Assembly (NCBI GenBank): GCA_045599945.1
Contig: JAZRWY010000013.1
Coordinates: 1-20,372 of the forward strand
Direction of reading: 5' to 3'
Length of the DNA stretch: 20,372 bases
From: UMGS973 sp045599945
GTDB lineage: Bacteria; Bacillota; Clostridia; Peptostreptococcales; Anaerovoracaceae
Under the pieces are notes generated by a model. That model searched no databases, had not been told where the DNA came from, and worked only from the letters and a program-made list of their open reading frames with translations. Below, in pieces: positions 1-7,577 of this stretch. A program made the translations under genes and the position numbers. Within the stretch, counting starts at the first letter, position 1. Every line of letters begins with the position of its first letter.

Positions 1-138
1 TTCGTCAGGCTACGATTTCGCTATTGCTTCTTCTCGCCCACACCTCGCGATGTGAACCTTGCAAGTCGCTATGAGGTTCGCTGAAGGCAAACGCCCTACG
101 TGGACTTTCACCACAGACTGACGGCATGCCCGTCATAC
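1..138 (-). mobile_element. 5' end of a group II intron (class C-like), cut by the window edge
   Basis: No protein gene fits here. Read on the minus strand from 138 downwards, the segment starts GTATG, close to the bacterial intron start GUGYG. It then forms a 6-bp hairpin (130-135 with 119-124, loop GCATG) and a second hairpin GTGG-TGAAAGT-CCAC (114-100). A third stem pairs 74-79 with 54-59. A conserved-looking tract ending GTAGCCTGACGAA follows at the window edge. This order of elements matches domain I of class C introns as I remember that of Oceanobacillus iheyensis. The start lies directly after the hairpin and T-run of the addA terminator, the usual insertion place of class C introns. 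The rest of the ribozyme and any maturase gene would lie left of the window. EBS1 is not visible. A different structured RNA is possible but less likely. Confidence 0.68.
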
Positions 139-146
139 TAAAAATC

Positions 147-168
147 AGCCCCACCAAAAGGTGGGGCT
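147..168. terminator. Rho-independent terminator of addA
   Basis: A 9-bp perfect stem, AGCCCCACC (147-155) with GGTGGGGCT (160-168), has a 4-base loop. On the minus strand it begins 5 bases after the addA stop codon at 173-175 and is followed by GATTTTTA, a good T-run. The plus-strand side also ends in TTTT, so it may work in both directions. The putative group II intron starts 9 bases beyond the stem. Confidence 0.88.
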
Positions 169-172
169 TTTA

Positions 173-3100
173 CTATATCTCCATAAGTTCTCCCTGTTTC
201 AAAAGGAACAGATATCGCTCTTTTACCGGCTTTCCTGTAATCTCAGCCAGCGCATCTGCATAGATTGCAATCTGCTTTTCATATCGCTCCTTCAAAATCT
301 CATCTCTTGTCACGGAACTGTTCTTGTAATCCACAAGAACCAGTTCTCCATCCTCTTCAAAGAAGCAGTCTATGACGCCCTGCACCATGACTTCCGTTCC
401 ATCCTTCTCTGTCAGATAGGTAAACGGTTTTTCTCTTTTCACCATGGACGATGCAGCAATTCTTTTTCCAATCCCGCTGTCCATAAAGGAATGAATGCCC
501 TGCAGATTCACTGCTCCTGCCTCTTCCTCCGTCAGGATGTTCTTTTTTACCAGTTCAGCCACTACATCCTCCGGCCGGGTTCCATCAAACCGGATATATT
601 CCATGACCTTGTGTGTAATGGTACCAATCTGCGCAGCCGTATACGTTTTTCTTTCATCCTCCCTTGGCGCTGCCTTTTCCCTATGGACACCACCTTCTGC
701 ATTCAGTTCGCTGACAGAATACTTGTATTTCAATCTTGTTTCCGCTTCATGCGGATATTCATAAGACAGCCTTCTTGCTGTTTCCTCGCGGAAGGCATGA
801 CCTTTCTGAATCAGTTCGGAAAGCTGTTTTTTTGCTTCGCTGCTCTGATATGCTTTTTCGGATATTTCATCCATTTCTATGACTCTCCGGTCGATGGTTT
901 TACAATCCATTAATGCGCCCATCACAAATTCCAACGGTGAATGGATGTTGTCGCTATCCAGATATTGATACTGCCTTTCATCTCCATCATATCCGTCAAT
1001 TGCACCAATCATGTATAGACGGTCTTTCGCTCTGGTAAAATCTACATAAAGAATTCTTTTTTCTTCTTCTATTCCCTCCATCCGGGTCATCCGCCCGATG
1101 ACATTCTGCATCAGAGTATTTCTCTTCCAATGCTGCTCGCGGTTCACATTGGTCAGAGCAAAACCGGCTCTCTTGTGCATCTTAATTCCTGCACTCCTGC
1201 TTTTCAGATTGAACTTCCGATCCAGCTGGCTGGCAATTACAACCGGATATTCCAGGCCTTTACTCTTATGCACAGTCATGATGCGCACCACATCATCCGA
1301 CTCAGATATGGTCTTCATCTGTCCAACGCTTATTTTACCTTCCTTGGTCTGCTCCACATAGCGAAGAAAACCGAACAGATCATAAATGCCCATTCCCTCA
1401 GCATCTTTGGCCTTATCTGCAAGTGCCCGCAGATTCGCCTGTCTGCGGATGCCATAAGGCAGCGCCCCTGCATAGGAATAATATCCGGTCTCCCACATCA
1501 GCCTCCAGACCAGATCCGAAAGGCTGAGTGCATGGGCCATGCTTCTCCATTCATCAATTTTGAGGAGCACCTGCTGGCACTTTTCACGAAGAACCACATC
1601 TTCTCCCTCTTCTGCATAATCATCGAATGCCTCGTAATATGGCACCTTTTTTCTGTGTATTCGTATGCAGGACAGCTCCTCGGTTGTAAATGAAAAAATC
1701 GGAGAATACAGAAGCGACAAAAGCGGCACATCCTGTCTGCCATTATCGATGATGCTCATCATGCTGATCATCAAAGAAATCTCTACCGTATCGAAATATC
1801 CTTCCGTATCTTCAACATAGCATGGAATGCCCAGGCTTTCAAAGACCGATTCATATATGGCTGCCGTTACTTTTACGCTTCGGAGCAGAACAACGATATC
1901 CCTATAGGTGATTGCTCTTTCTCCCTGTTTTTCATCCACATGTATTCTTTCTCCAAGAATCTCCCGGATGAGGTCGGCTGCCACCCGCGCTTCAAGTTCT
2001 TCCTTCTTCATATTCCGGATTTCCTCGTCAAGAGTTCCGCCTTCCTCCATTCTGCTGTTTAAAATAATCAGTTCCGGCTTTCTGTCCAGTTCTCCTTCAT
2101 ATTCAATACCCTTGGAAAGCTTTGCTTCTTCTCCATAGCCTTCCATCCGGTTCAAAAAGATATCATTGACAGCCGCAAGAATCTTTCCCTTGCTTCGGAA
2201 ATTGCAGTTCAGGTCGATTCTCTCATTCACTTCCGTATTCTCTGCATATTCCTTGTATTTTCTCATGAAAATCTCCGGTTCCGCCAGTCTGAACTTGTAG
2301 ATGGACTGTTTCACATCCCCTACCATGAACAGATTGTTATCTCTGCAGATCCGGCTGATGAGAGCCTCCTGAACATCATTGGAGTCCTGGTATTCATCGA
2401 TGAATATGTATTCGAATTTCTTCCTGTATTCTTCTGCTGCCTCTTCATGGGCAAGCACATCCAGTGCCAGATGCTCATGATCAGAAAAATCCAGAAGATT
2501 CTTTGCTTCCTTCAGCTTTCTGTATTTTTCAGCAAAGAGTATTACCAGACGTTTCAGTTCTTTTGCAGAATCATAAGTTTCCTGCATGTCCAGAATCTGA
2601 TCGTCCAGGCTTCCGTTAAAATATTTTTTCTGCAGATCTTTATGCAGCTGACTGATCCGGTCTTTTTCCGCATTCACTTCAGCTCGGATTCCCTGCAGAT
2701 ATTCCTTTTCATCTTTTGTTACGCTTAGACGCGGAAGATCAAAATCTGAAACTGCCTGGGCAAATTCTTCAAAGCCATATGCATGGAATGGTTCTTTGGA
2801 TAATCTTTCATACAGCGGAATGAATTTCTCCGAAAGCTTCACGCACTGATTCTCTGACAGAAGATCTATGAGCCGGTTCAGACCGGCCGTCATCTGTTCA
2901 AAAGCATTTCTGCAGTCTTCCGTAATGAACTGCACTTCCTCACTTTCCAGAAACTCTTCCTTCGTTACATTCAATTTCTCCGTTTTTTCCTCCAGCCACT
3001 GGAACGGATCCGGAAGGGACATGATCATGGAGTACATGGCAAGCACCATGTTCTTTGCCGGCGCCTCATCTCTGGAAGAACCGAACTTCGAAACAAAGGA

Positions 3101-3565
3101 AATGAATGGTTCCGATGCCTCTTCGAAGCTTTCCGCAAATACTTCCTCCAATGCTTCCTGTTTCATCAGATTGCTCTGCGACTCATCACATACCTTGAAT
3201 CCCGGTTCAATGTCGATCAGATAGAAATATCTCCGCAGCACTTCGAGTGCAAAGCTGTTAAAGGTCGAGATATTAGCAGATGGAAGAAGCTCCAGCTGTC
3301 TCAGCAGATATTCCTTATCTGCATTTTCACCCAGCGATGCATCATTGAGTGCCTTTACAATCTTCTCCTTCATTTCAGAAGCTGCCGCTTTTGTAAATGT
3401 GACGATGAGAAATCTGTCAACAGGCACCTTCTGATCAATGATCAGCCGGCGGATTCTCTCTACAAGAACGGTTGTCTTTCCGGAGCCTGCTGCTGCAGAT
3501 ACCAGTATGTTTTTTCCTTGTGTCTCTATTGCTTTTTTCTGCTCATTATTCCAATGAATTCCCAT
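173..3565 (-). CDS. addA: ATP-dependent helicase/nuclease subunit A (AddA)
   Basis: AddA is the UvrD-like helicase plus RecB-type nuclease subunit of the AddAB complex, which resects double-strand breaks for RecA-dependent repair. The protein is 1130 residues, slightly short for the family. Visible motifs are Walker A AAAGSGKTT (about 24-32), Walker B IDEYQDSND (about 385-395), helicase motif VI YVDFTRAKDR (about 840), and the C-terminal nuclease signature GVID...LVDYKNS (about 1065-1090). I chose the ATG at 3563-3565, reading MGIHWNNEQ, because AGGAAAGGAAAG lies directly upstream and family members start just before the W-x-x-Q motif. An upstream ATG at 3631 would add 22 atypical residues and has no ribosome binding site. 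The usual partner addB is not next to it: the divergent gpmI occupies the upstream position. Transcription ends at the 147-168 hairpin. Confidence 0.96.
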   Translation of the reverse strand: MGIHWNNEQKKAIETQGKNILVSAAAGSGKTTVLVERIRRLIIDQKVPVDRFLIVTFTKAAASEMKEKIVKALNDASLGENADKEYLLRQLELLPSANISTFNSFALEVLRRYFYLIDIEPGFKVCDESQSNLMKQEALEEVFAESFEEASEPFISFVSKFGSSRDEAPAKNMVLAMYSMIMSLPDPFQWLEEKTEKLNVTKEEFLESEEVQFITEDCRNAFEQMTAGLNRLIDLLSENQCVKLSEKFIPLYERLSKEPFHAYGFEEFAQAVSDFDLPRLSVTKDEKEYLQGIRAEVNAEKDRISQLHKDLQKKYFNGSLDDQILDMQETYDSAKELKRLVILFAEKYRKLKEAKNLLDFSDHEHLALDVLAHEEAAEEYRKKFEYIFIDEYQDSNDVQEALISRICRDNNLFMVGDVKQSIYKFRLAEPEIFMRKYKEYAENTEVNERIDLNCNFRSKGKILAAVNDIFLNRMEGYGEEAKLSKGIEYEGELDRKPELIILNSRMEEGGTLDEEIRNMKKEELEARVAADLIREILGERIHVDEKQGERAITYRDIVVLLRSVKVTAAIYESVFESLGIPCYVEDTEGYFDTVEISLMISMMSIIDNGRQDVPLLSLLYSPIFSFTTEELSCIRIHRKKVPYYEAFDDYAEEGEDVVLREKCQQVLLKIDEWRSMAHALSLSDLVWRLMWETGYYSYAGALPYGIRRQANLRALADKAKDAEGMGIYDLFGFLRYVEQTKEGKISVGQMKTISESDDVVRIMTVHKSKGLEYPVVIASQLDRKFNLKSRSAGIKMHKRAGFALTNVNREQHWKRNTLMQNVIGRMTRMEGIEEEKRILYVDFTRAKDRLYMIGAIDGYDGDERQYQYLDSDNIHSPLEFVMGALMDCKTIDRRVIEMDEISEKAYQSSEAKKQLSELIQKGHAFREETARRLSYEYPHEAETRLKYKYSVSELNAEGGVHREKAAPREDERKTYTAAQIGTITHKVMEYIRFDGTRPEDVVAELVKKNILTEEEAGAVNLQGIHSFMDSGIGKRIAASSMVKREKPFTYLTEKDGTEVMVQGVIDCFFEEDGELVLVDYKNSSVTRDEILKERYEKQIAIYADALAEITGKPVKERYLFLLKQGELMEI

Positions 3566-3624
3566 TTTCTTTCCTTTCCTCTTCAGTACTACTAGTTTAT
3601 CATAAAGTTCCCTTCTCATCCATC

Positions 3625-3653
3625 TTTTCATTCCATTCCTGCCGTGTTATACT
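3625..3653 (+). promoter_or_regulatory. Sigma-A type promoter of gpmI (extended -10)
   Basis: TATACT at 3648-3653 is preceded by TG at 3645-3646, giving an extended -10. TTTTCA at 3625-3630 sits 17 bp upstream as a 4-of-6 match to the -35 consensus. The gpmI start codon is 32 bases downstream. The same region is the upstream leader of addA on the other strand; I could not find a convincing addA promoter. Confidence 0.7.
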
Positions 3654-3685
3654 ATATCCGTATGAAATTGAGAGGAGAAACTTCC

Positions 3686-5212
3686 ATGAAATTAAAGAAA
3701 AAACCAGCCATGCTGATGATTCTGGATGGCTATGGAATAAATGAAAAGACTGAAGGAAATGCCATCCATTCAGCCAGAAAGCCCAATCTTGATGGAATCT
3801 TTGAAAAATACCCCAATACCACCCTTAAGGCCTGCGGACTCTCCGTCGGACTTCCGGAAGGTCAGATGGGAAATTCAGAGGTCGGACATTTGAATATCGG
3901 GGCAGGAAGAATCATATATCAGGAACTCACAAAGATCACAAAGGCCATTGAAGATGGTCCATTCTTTGAGAATGCAGAATTAAATCGTGCATGCGACCAC
4001 GTGCTTAAGAACGGTTCAGCCCTTCACCTTCTCGGCCTTCTTTCAGACGGCGGCGTACACTCACATATCGATCACCTCAAGGCGCTTCTTGACCTTGCAA
4101 AGAAAAAAGGACTGGAAACTGTATATGTCCATGCATTTCTGGACGGAAGAGATGTGCCCCCTAGATGTGCATCCCAGTACATAAAGGAACTGGAGGACTA
4201 CATGAAAGAGATCGGCCTTGGAAGAATCATCATGGTATCCGGAAGATACTATGCCATGGATAGAGATAAAAGATGGGAAAGACTTGTCAAGGCATATGAT
4301 GCCATGACAGTCGCAGAAGGCATGCACGCTGACAGCGCACCTGCTGCAGTAGAAAATGCATATGAAAGAGATGAAAATGATGAATTCGTGCTTCCTACAG
4401 TAGTTGAGCCTGCTGTAACCGTCAATGACGGCGATGCAATGATCATGTTCAATTTCAGACCTGACAGAGCAAGAGAAATCACAAGAGCATTCTCTGATCC
4501 TGACTTTGATGGGTTTGAGAGGACAAAGAAGATCAATGATCTCTGCTATGTGTGCATGACTCAGTATGATGCAACAATTCCGAATGTAGCCGTTGCATTC
4601 CCGCCTCTTACATACAAAAACACCCTGGGAGAATATGTTTCATCCCTTGGAATGAAACAGCTTAGAATTGCTGAAACAGAAAAGTATGCCCACGTAACAT
4701 TCTTCTTTAACGGAGGAGTAGAGGCTCCAAATGAAAATGAGGACAGAATTCTCATTGCAAGCCCTAAGGTTGCAACATATGACCTTCAGCCTCACATGAG
4801 TGCCTATGAAGTAACAGAAAAGCTCCTGGAAGAGCTTGATAAGGATATATATGACGTTGTTATAGTCAACTTTGCAAATGCTGACATGGTAGGCCATACA
4901 GGCGTATTTGATGCAGCAGTAGCAGCCATTGAGGCCCTTGACAGGTGTGTACCTCAGATTGTTGACAAGGTCCTTTCACTCGGCGGCCAGATCCTTCTTA
5001 CTGCTGACCATGGAAACGCTGATGAGATGATTGATGAAGAAGGAAACATCGTAACAGCACATTCTCTGAATGATGTGCCGCTTGTTCACATCTCCGATGA
5101 ACCAAGAGAACTTCAGGATGGCGGAAAGCTCTGCGACATAGCGCCAACACTTCTTACTCTCATGGAAGTACCTGTTCCTGAAGAAATGACAGGAGAAAGC
5201 CTTATATATTAA
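3686..5212 (+). CDS. gpmI: 2,3-bisphosphoglycerate-independent phosphoglycerate mutase
   Basis: This cytosolic manganese enzyme of glycolysis and gluconeogenesis interconverts 3- and 2-phosphoglycerate through a phosphoserine intermediate. The 508-residue length is normal for the family. The N-terminal metal-binding Asp is D14 in MILDGYG, and the catalytic serine is S64 in GQMGNSEVGHLNIGAGR. A C-terminal alkaline-phosphatase-like metal site is visible as NFANADMVGHTG and later TADHGNADEM. I chose the ATG at 3686 because AGAGGAG stands 8 bases upstream and the family begins a few residues before the LDGxG motif; start codons at 3644 and 3662 only add non-conserved residues. It is a single-gene unit with its own promoter and terminator, apart from other glycolytic genes. 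It diverges from addA and converges with the unknown gene ending at 5257. Confidence 0.97.
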   Translation: MKLKKKPAMLMILDGYGINEKTEGNAIHSARKPNLDGIFEKYPNTTLKACGLSVGLPEGQMGNSEVGHLNIGAGRIIYQELTKITKAIEDGPFFENAELNRACDHVLKNGSALHLLGLLSDGGVHSHIDHLKALLDLAKKKGLETVYVHAFLDGRDVPPRCASQYIKELEDYMKEIGLGRIIMVSGRYYAMDRDKRWERLVKAYDAMTVAEGMHADSAPAAVENAYERDENDEFVLPTVVEPAVTVNDGDAMIMFNFRPDRAREITRAFSDPDFDGFERTKKINDLCYVCMTQYDATIPNVAVAFPPLTYKNTLGEYVSSLGMKQLRIAETEKYAHVTFFFNGGVEAPNENEDRILIASPKVATYDLQPHMSAYEVTEKLLEELDKDIYDVVIVNFANADMVGHTGVFDAAVAAIEALDRCVPQIVDKVLSLGGQILLTADHGNADEMIDEEGNIVTAHSLNDVPLVHISDEPRELQDGGKLCDIAPTLLTLMEVPVPEEMTGESLIY

Positions 5213-5226
5213 TTGAACAGACAGAA

Positions 5227-5248
5227 ATGCCCCGCTCATGCGGGGCAT
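5227..5248. terminator. Bidirectional terminator between gpmI and the 217-residue gene
   Basis: ATGCCCCGC (5227-5235) and GCGGGGCAT (5240-5248) form a perfect 9-bp stem with loop TCAT. The hairpin begins 15 bases after the gpmI stop codon and 9 bases after the end of the convergent gene at 5257. The plus side is followed by ATGTTTTCC and the minus side by TTTCTGTCTG, so both T-runs are modest. Confidence 0.82.
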
Positions 5249-5256
5249 ATGTTTTC

Positions 5257-5910
5257 CTATTTAAGAAACTTAAGAACTTTCCTGTCAAGAGCATCTACTC
5301 CAGCAAATCCTCCAAACATCATTCCTGCAAGCTTCGCATTACTTCTAACTTCTGAAGGCTTCTTAAAGAATGGATGGATGTTTACTGCAAGAATCAGGTC
5401 TCCATCTTCAAATGTTACAATCGGATATCCGTTTCCATTTTCAGCAAGGGCTTCCATAGCTTCGTCAAAGCTCTTCTCCATCAGACCAAGTCCTGTAACC
5501 TCTGCCTTTACTGCAACTTCAATACCTTCCTTTACACATGCGATGTTCATGATATCTTCTGATTCCACATCTCTGTTTGCCATAAGGAATGCAATGAGAT
5601 CCATGAGTGCACTCATATCATAGTTGTATACTTTGCCTCTCTTAGGCATCAGATCTGACTGTAATGCACATTTCTTAATGAAACTTTCAATCTTCTCAAG
5701 CTGCTCTTTTGCACTTCCCTCAATCAGTTCTGATCCAAACAGATATCCTTCTGAATATGCATATGTTGAAGGAACTGCAAAATCTTCTGATACTTCTTTT
5801 TTATCTGCCGGAAGAAAGCCTGCTTCCTCCAGCTTCTTTAAGCCGTCTAAACAAGTCTCACACTTTACTGGCTTTACCGGTTCATCTTTCTTCTTACTGA
5901 ATAAACCCAT
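5257..5910 (-). CDS. Unrecognised 217-residue protein, last gene of the hipBA block
   Basis: I do not recognise this family and assign no function. The protein starts MGLFSKKKDE, a very basic N-terminus, followed by one CxxC pair (C17, C20). The rest is a mixed, mostly soluble-looking alternation of charged helices and short hydrophobic stretches. A glycine-rich segment GMMFGGFAG lies near the C-terminus. There is no signal peptide or clear membrane helix. The start at 5910 is well supported: AAAGGAGG stands 7 bases upstream. The gene lies 51 bases after the RHH antitoxin-like gene on the same strand with no terminator between, so it is probably co-transcribed with it and perhaps with hipBA. 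Its start region, 17 bases in all, is repeated exactly at the 3' end of hipA, which suggests a former direct junction with hipA. Confidence 0.85.
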   Translation of the reverse strand: MGLFSKKKDEPVKPVKCETCLDGLKKLEEAGFLPADKKEVSEDFAVPSTYAYSEGYLFGSELIEGSAKEQLEKIESFIKKCALQSDLMPKRGKVYNYDMSALMDLIAFLMANRDVESEDIMNIACVKEGIEVAVKAEVTGLGLMEKSFDEAMEALAENGNGYPIVTFEDGDLILAVNIHPFFKKPSEVRSNAKLAGMMFGGFAGVDALDRKVLKFLK

Positions 5911-5920
5911 GACTATCCTC
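5904..5920. repeat. 17-bp direct repeat, copy 1 (start of the 217-residue gene)
   Basis: This is identical over 17 bases to 6264-6280, exactly 360 bp away. On the minus strand it reads GAGGATAGTCATGGGTT. It holds the ribosome binding site and first codons of the 217-residue gene. The two copies flank the RHH gene and its promoter. Confidence 0.9.
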
Positions 5921-5961
5921 CTTTTAACACTTAAAACCTTTACTTGACATCTCATTGCAGA

Positions 5962-6153
5962 TCATTCAAACTTCAATCTCTTCTTTTCCCTTACACATTC
6001 GTCAAGATACATGTTTATCAGAGTCTGATATGGAATACCTGTCTCACTTGCCATTGCCTTGAAATAGCCTACTGTGCTGATATTCATATTCATGGTAACC
6101 TGCTGCTTTGTCTTCTTTGCAGATGAAGTTTTATTAGAATTATCATCTTTCAT
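5962..6153 (-). CDS. Ribbon-helix-helix antitoxin-like protein (BrnA-like), no partner toxin adjacent
   Basis: This is a 63-residue basic protein. The N-terminal 18 residues are polar and probably disordered. VTMNMNI (19-25) is the DNA-reading strand of a ribbon-helix-helix fold, followed by helix A (about 26-37, VGYFKAMASETG) and helix B (about 41-57). The G-x-PYQTLIN core resembles BrnA and related CopG-like antitoxins that bind operator DNA as dimers and repress their own operon. The ATG at 6153 is preceded by GGAAGGTGAT; an upstream GTG at 6180 is less likely. BrnA usually follows a BrnT toxin, but only about 110 bases separate this gene from hipA and nothing toxin-like is encoded there. 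It is therefore an orphan, or it regulates its neighbours. It has its own consensus promoter with an inverted repeat. The following gene is the unknown 217-residue one. Confidence 0.8.
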   Translation of the reverse strand: MKDDNSNKTSSAKKTKQQVTMNMNISTVGYFKAMASETGIPYQTLINMYLDECVREKKRLKFE

Positions 6154-6190
6154 ATAATCACCTTCCTGTATAATGCCCACTCAATTGTTT

Positions 6191-6222
6191 TATACTTATA
6201 TTATAATTATGGTATAAGTATA
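6191..6222. promoter_or_regulatory. 10-bp inverted repeat, probable operator of the RHH gene
   Basis: TATACTTATA (6191-6200) and TATAAGTATA (6213-6222) are perfect inverted copies with a 12-base gap, 22 bp between centres or about two helical turns. The repeat covers the spacer, -10 and probable transcript start of the RHH promoter, as expected for autorepression by an RHH dimer pair. An 8-bp palindrome ATAATTAT (6203-6210) sits inside the gap. Confidence 0.7.
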
Positions 6223-6228
6223 TGTCAA
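6200..6228 (-). promoter_or_regulatory. Consensus sigma-A promoter of the RHH gene
   Basis: On the minus strand the -35 is TTGACA (6228-6223), the spacer is 17 bp and the -10 is TATAAT (6205-6200). Both boxes match the consensus at all positions. The expected transcript start is near 6193, giving a leader of about 40 bases to the ATG at 6153. Confidence 0.88.
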
Positions 6229-6263
6229 TACCATTTTCAGAAAATTCACTATTTTTTAACAAG

Positions 6264-6280
6264 AACCCATGACTATCCTC
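6264..6280. repeat. 17-bp direct repeat, copy 2 (3' end of hipA)
   Basis: This is an exact second copy of 5904-5920. Here it covers the last codons and stop of hipA and continues into a relic start, ATG GGT TCT TGT TAA, which reads only four codons. The arrangement looks like the original start of the 217-residue gene left behind after something was inserted downstream. Confidence 0.9.
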
Positions 6281-7577
6281 TTAATGCCTTCAATTCTTTT
6301 AATACGCTTTCTATTGTTTCCATTTTTTTCTGAGGAACATTAGCTTCTTCAGCAAAAGACTTCCATCTGCTAACAGAATCACTGACCTCATTCATGATTT
6401 TTAATGCCCGATCTCTTGATATGTCCATATTCTTCGCTGCAGATAAAAGATCTTCATTTGAGATATTCTCTCTCTTGCCATTGACACTCATCTGATGCAT
6501 CCCAAGCCAGTAATTGCCCTTCTTGTATGAAAATGTAAGGTCATATGCAGGCGAAAGTGACCATTTGCCTTTTCTGTCCATCAGAAACGAAATGTTCTTT
6601 ACATGGTCATCATTATTCGCAGCAATCACATTGAAAACCATCCTTCTGTAGAACTCCTGCATACTGCTGTTTTTAAGACCGATCCTCCTCATCACTCCTG
6701 CAGCTTCCTCATATCCATGTTCTCCCGGCCGGTTATAGTCAAAATGAGCCATTGCACCCAAAGTCTGCATATGGATCTTATCGCCTGTTTCTTCTTTTCT
6801 GTCGAATCTTTTTGTCATGAAATGATAGAGACCTTCATCTTCAAAAAGCCTGCATTCACTCATTTTAATTCCTGCATCCATGGCCATGAGATAGTATGCA
6901 TACTCTATCCTTGTATATGCCGGCGGATCCTTAATATCTCTATCTCCGTTTCCACTTACACCATCAAACTTCATCAGCCAGTATTCGTAGCCGTCTCCTG
7001 CATCAATCTGCCCGGAACGTATATTGCCGGTTTCCTCATTCCACGCGATAATGGCTTTTGCGCGTGCTCCGCCTGCTGATGTCCCAAGCTGAAGAATCTG
7101 CTTCATTGAAACATCATCATTGCTAATATCCAGCTTTTCCCTTTCGTTTAAAACATCCGACGCCAATTTGACAAGTCTGGAAACTTCAACGTTTTCTTTT
7201 TCAGTGTAGTCAGGACCGGCTGCCGGTCTGAACTCCAGTGCACCAAGTCCTCTTTTGCCCGTATAACAGAGCCTTTCAATGGCAGTAAATGATTCAGGCG
7301 TTCTTCCCTGTGATGATAGCCAGCTATTAATCATTGCATTGCCGAATCTGTCCGGAAGAGAATCTGCCAGAAGACCTGGAAGTCCGTGAAACGTTTCATC
7401 TGAAAGTAACGGGAAAGAATACACTCTGCTGCTTAAAGGCATGGTGATTGGAGATACTTCCATTCCGCTGCTCAGGAATTCCTTCTCATATTCAAAACTG
7501 ACGGCAGCTCCGTTCTCCGGAAGATATGCAGTTCCTATGTCAGTTCCCCAAAGTGATACCACAGCGTATGGCTTCAT
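6273..7577 (-). CDS. hipA: HipA-family Ser/Thr kinase toxin
   Basis: HipA proteins are PI3/4-kinase-like serine kinases. The best known inactivate glutamyl-tRNA synthetase and cause growth arrest and persistence; the target of this one is unknown. The 434-residue length is typical. The N-terminal domain carries the family sequence GLPGLLADSLPDRFG (66-79). The Gly-rich loop GTSAGGARAKA (165-175) lies where E. coli HipA has its autophosphorylated serine. YWLMKFDG (199-206) supplies the ATP-binding lysine. The catalytic loop is ANNDDHVKN (320-328, D323 the likely catalytic Asp), and the metal-binding Asp is D346 in SPAYDLTFSY. All key residues are present, so it should be active. It overlaps hipB by 4 bp (ATGA), so the two are translationally coupled. 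The end of the gene coincides with the 17-bp repeat. No terminator follows. Confidence 0.93.
   Translation of the reverse strand: MKPYAVVSLWGTDIGTAYLPENGAAVSFEYEKEFLSSGMEVSPITMPLSSRVYSFPLLSDETFHGLPGLLADSLPDRFGNAMINSWLSSQGRTPESFTAIERLCYTGKRGLGALEFRPAAGPDYTEKENVEVSRLVKLASDVLNEREKLDISNDDVSMKQILQLGTSAGGARAKAIIAWNEETGNIRSGQIDAGDGYEYWLMKFDGVSGNGDRDIKDPPAYTRIEYAYYLMAMDAGIKMSECRLFEDEGLYHFMTKRFDRKEETGDKIHMQTLGAMAHFDYNRPGEHGYEEAAGVMRRIGLKNSSMQEFYRRMVFNVIAANNDDHVKNISFLMDRKGKWSLSPAYDLTFSYKKGNYWLGMHQMSVNGKRENISNEDLLSAAKNMDISRDRALKIMNEVSDSVSRWKSFAEEANVPQKKMETIESVLKELKALRG

Noticed and set aside
1..138. Clostridial raiA-type or another large structured RNA, or a riboswitch
   Set aside because: The order of hairpins, the GTATG start and the position directly behind a terminator fit a class C group II intron better. 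The alternative is not excluded without the missing left part.
161..913. Long open frame on the plus strand opposite addA
   Set aside because: It is antisense to strongly conserved addA, starts inside the terminator hairpin, has no ribosome binding site, and its protein is Cys/Phe/His-rich as shadow frames are.
3566..3631. Earlier start for addA at 3631
   Set aside because: It adds 22 basic residues with no family match, overlaps the gpmI -35 region, and lacks a ribosome binding site, while 3565 has a good one.
6154..6263. A BrnT-like toxin gene upstream of the RHH gene
   Set aside because: The gap is only about 110 bases and holds the promoter, operator and a four-codon relic; no frame of toxin size exists.
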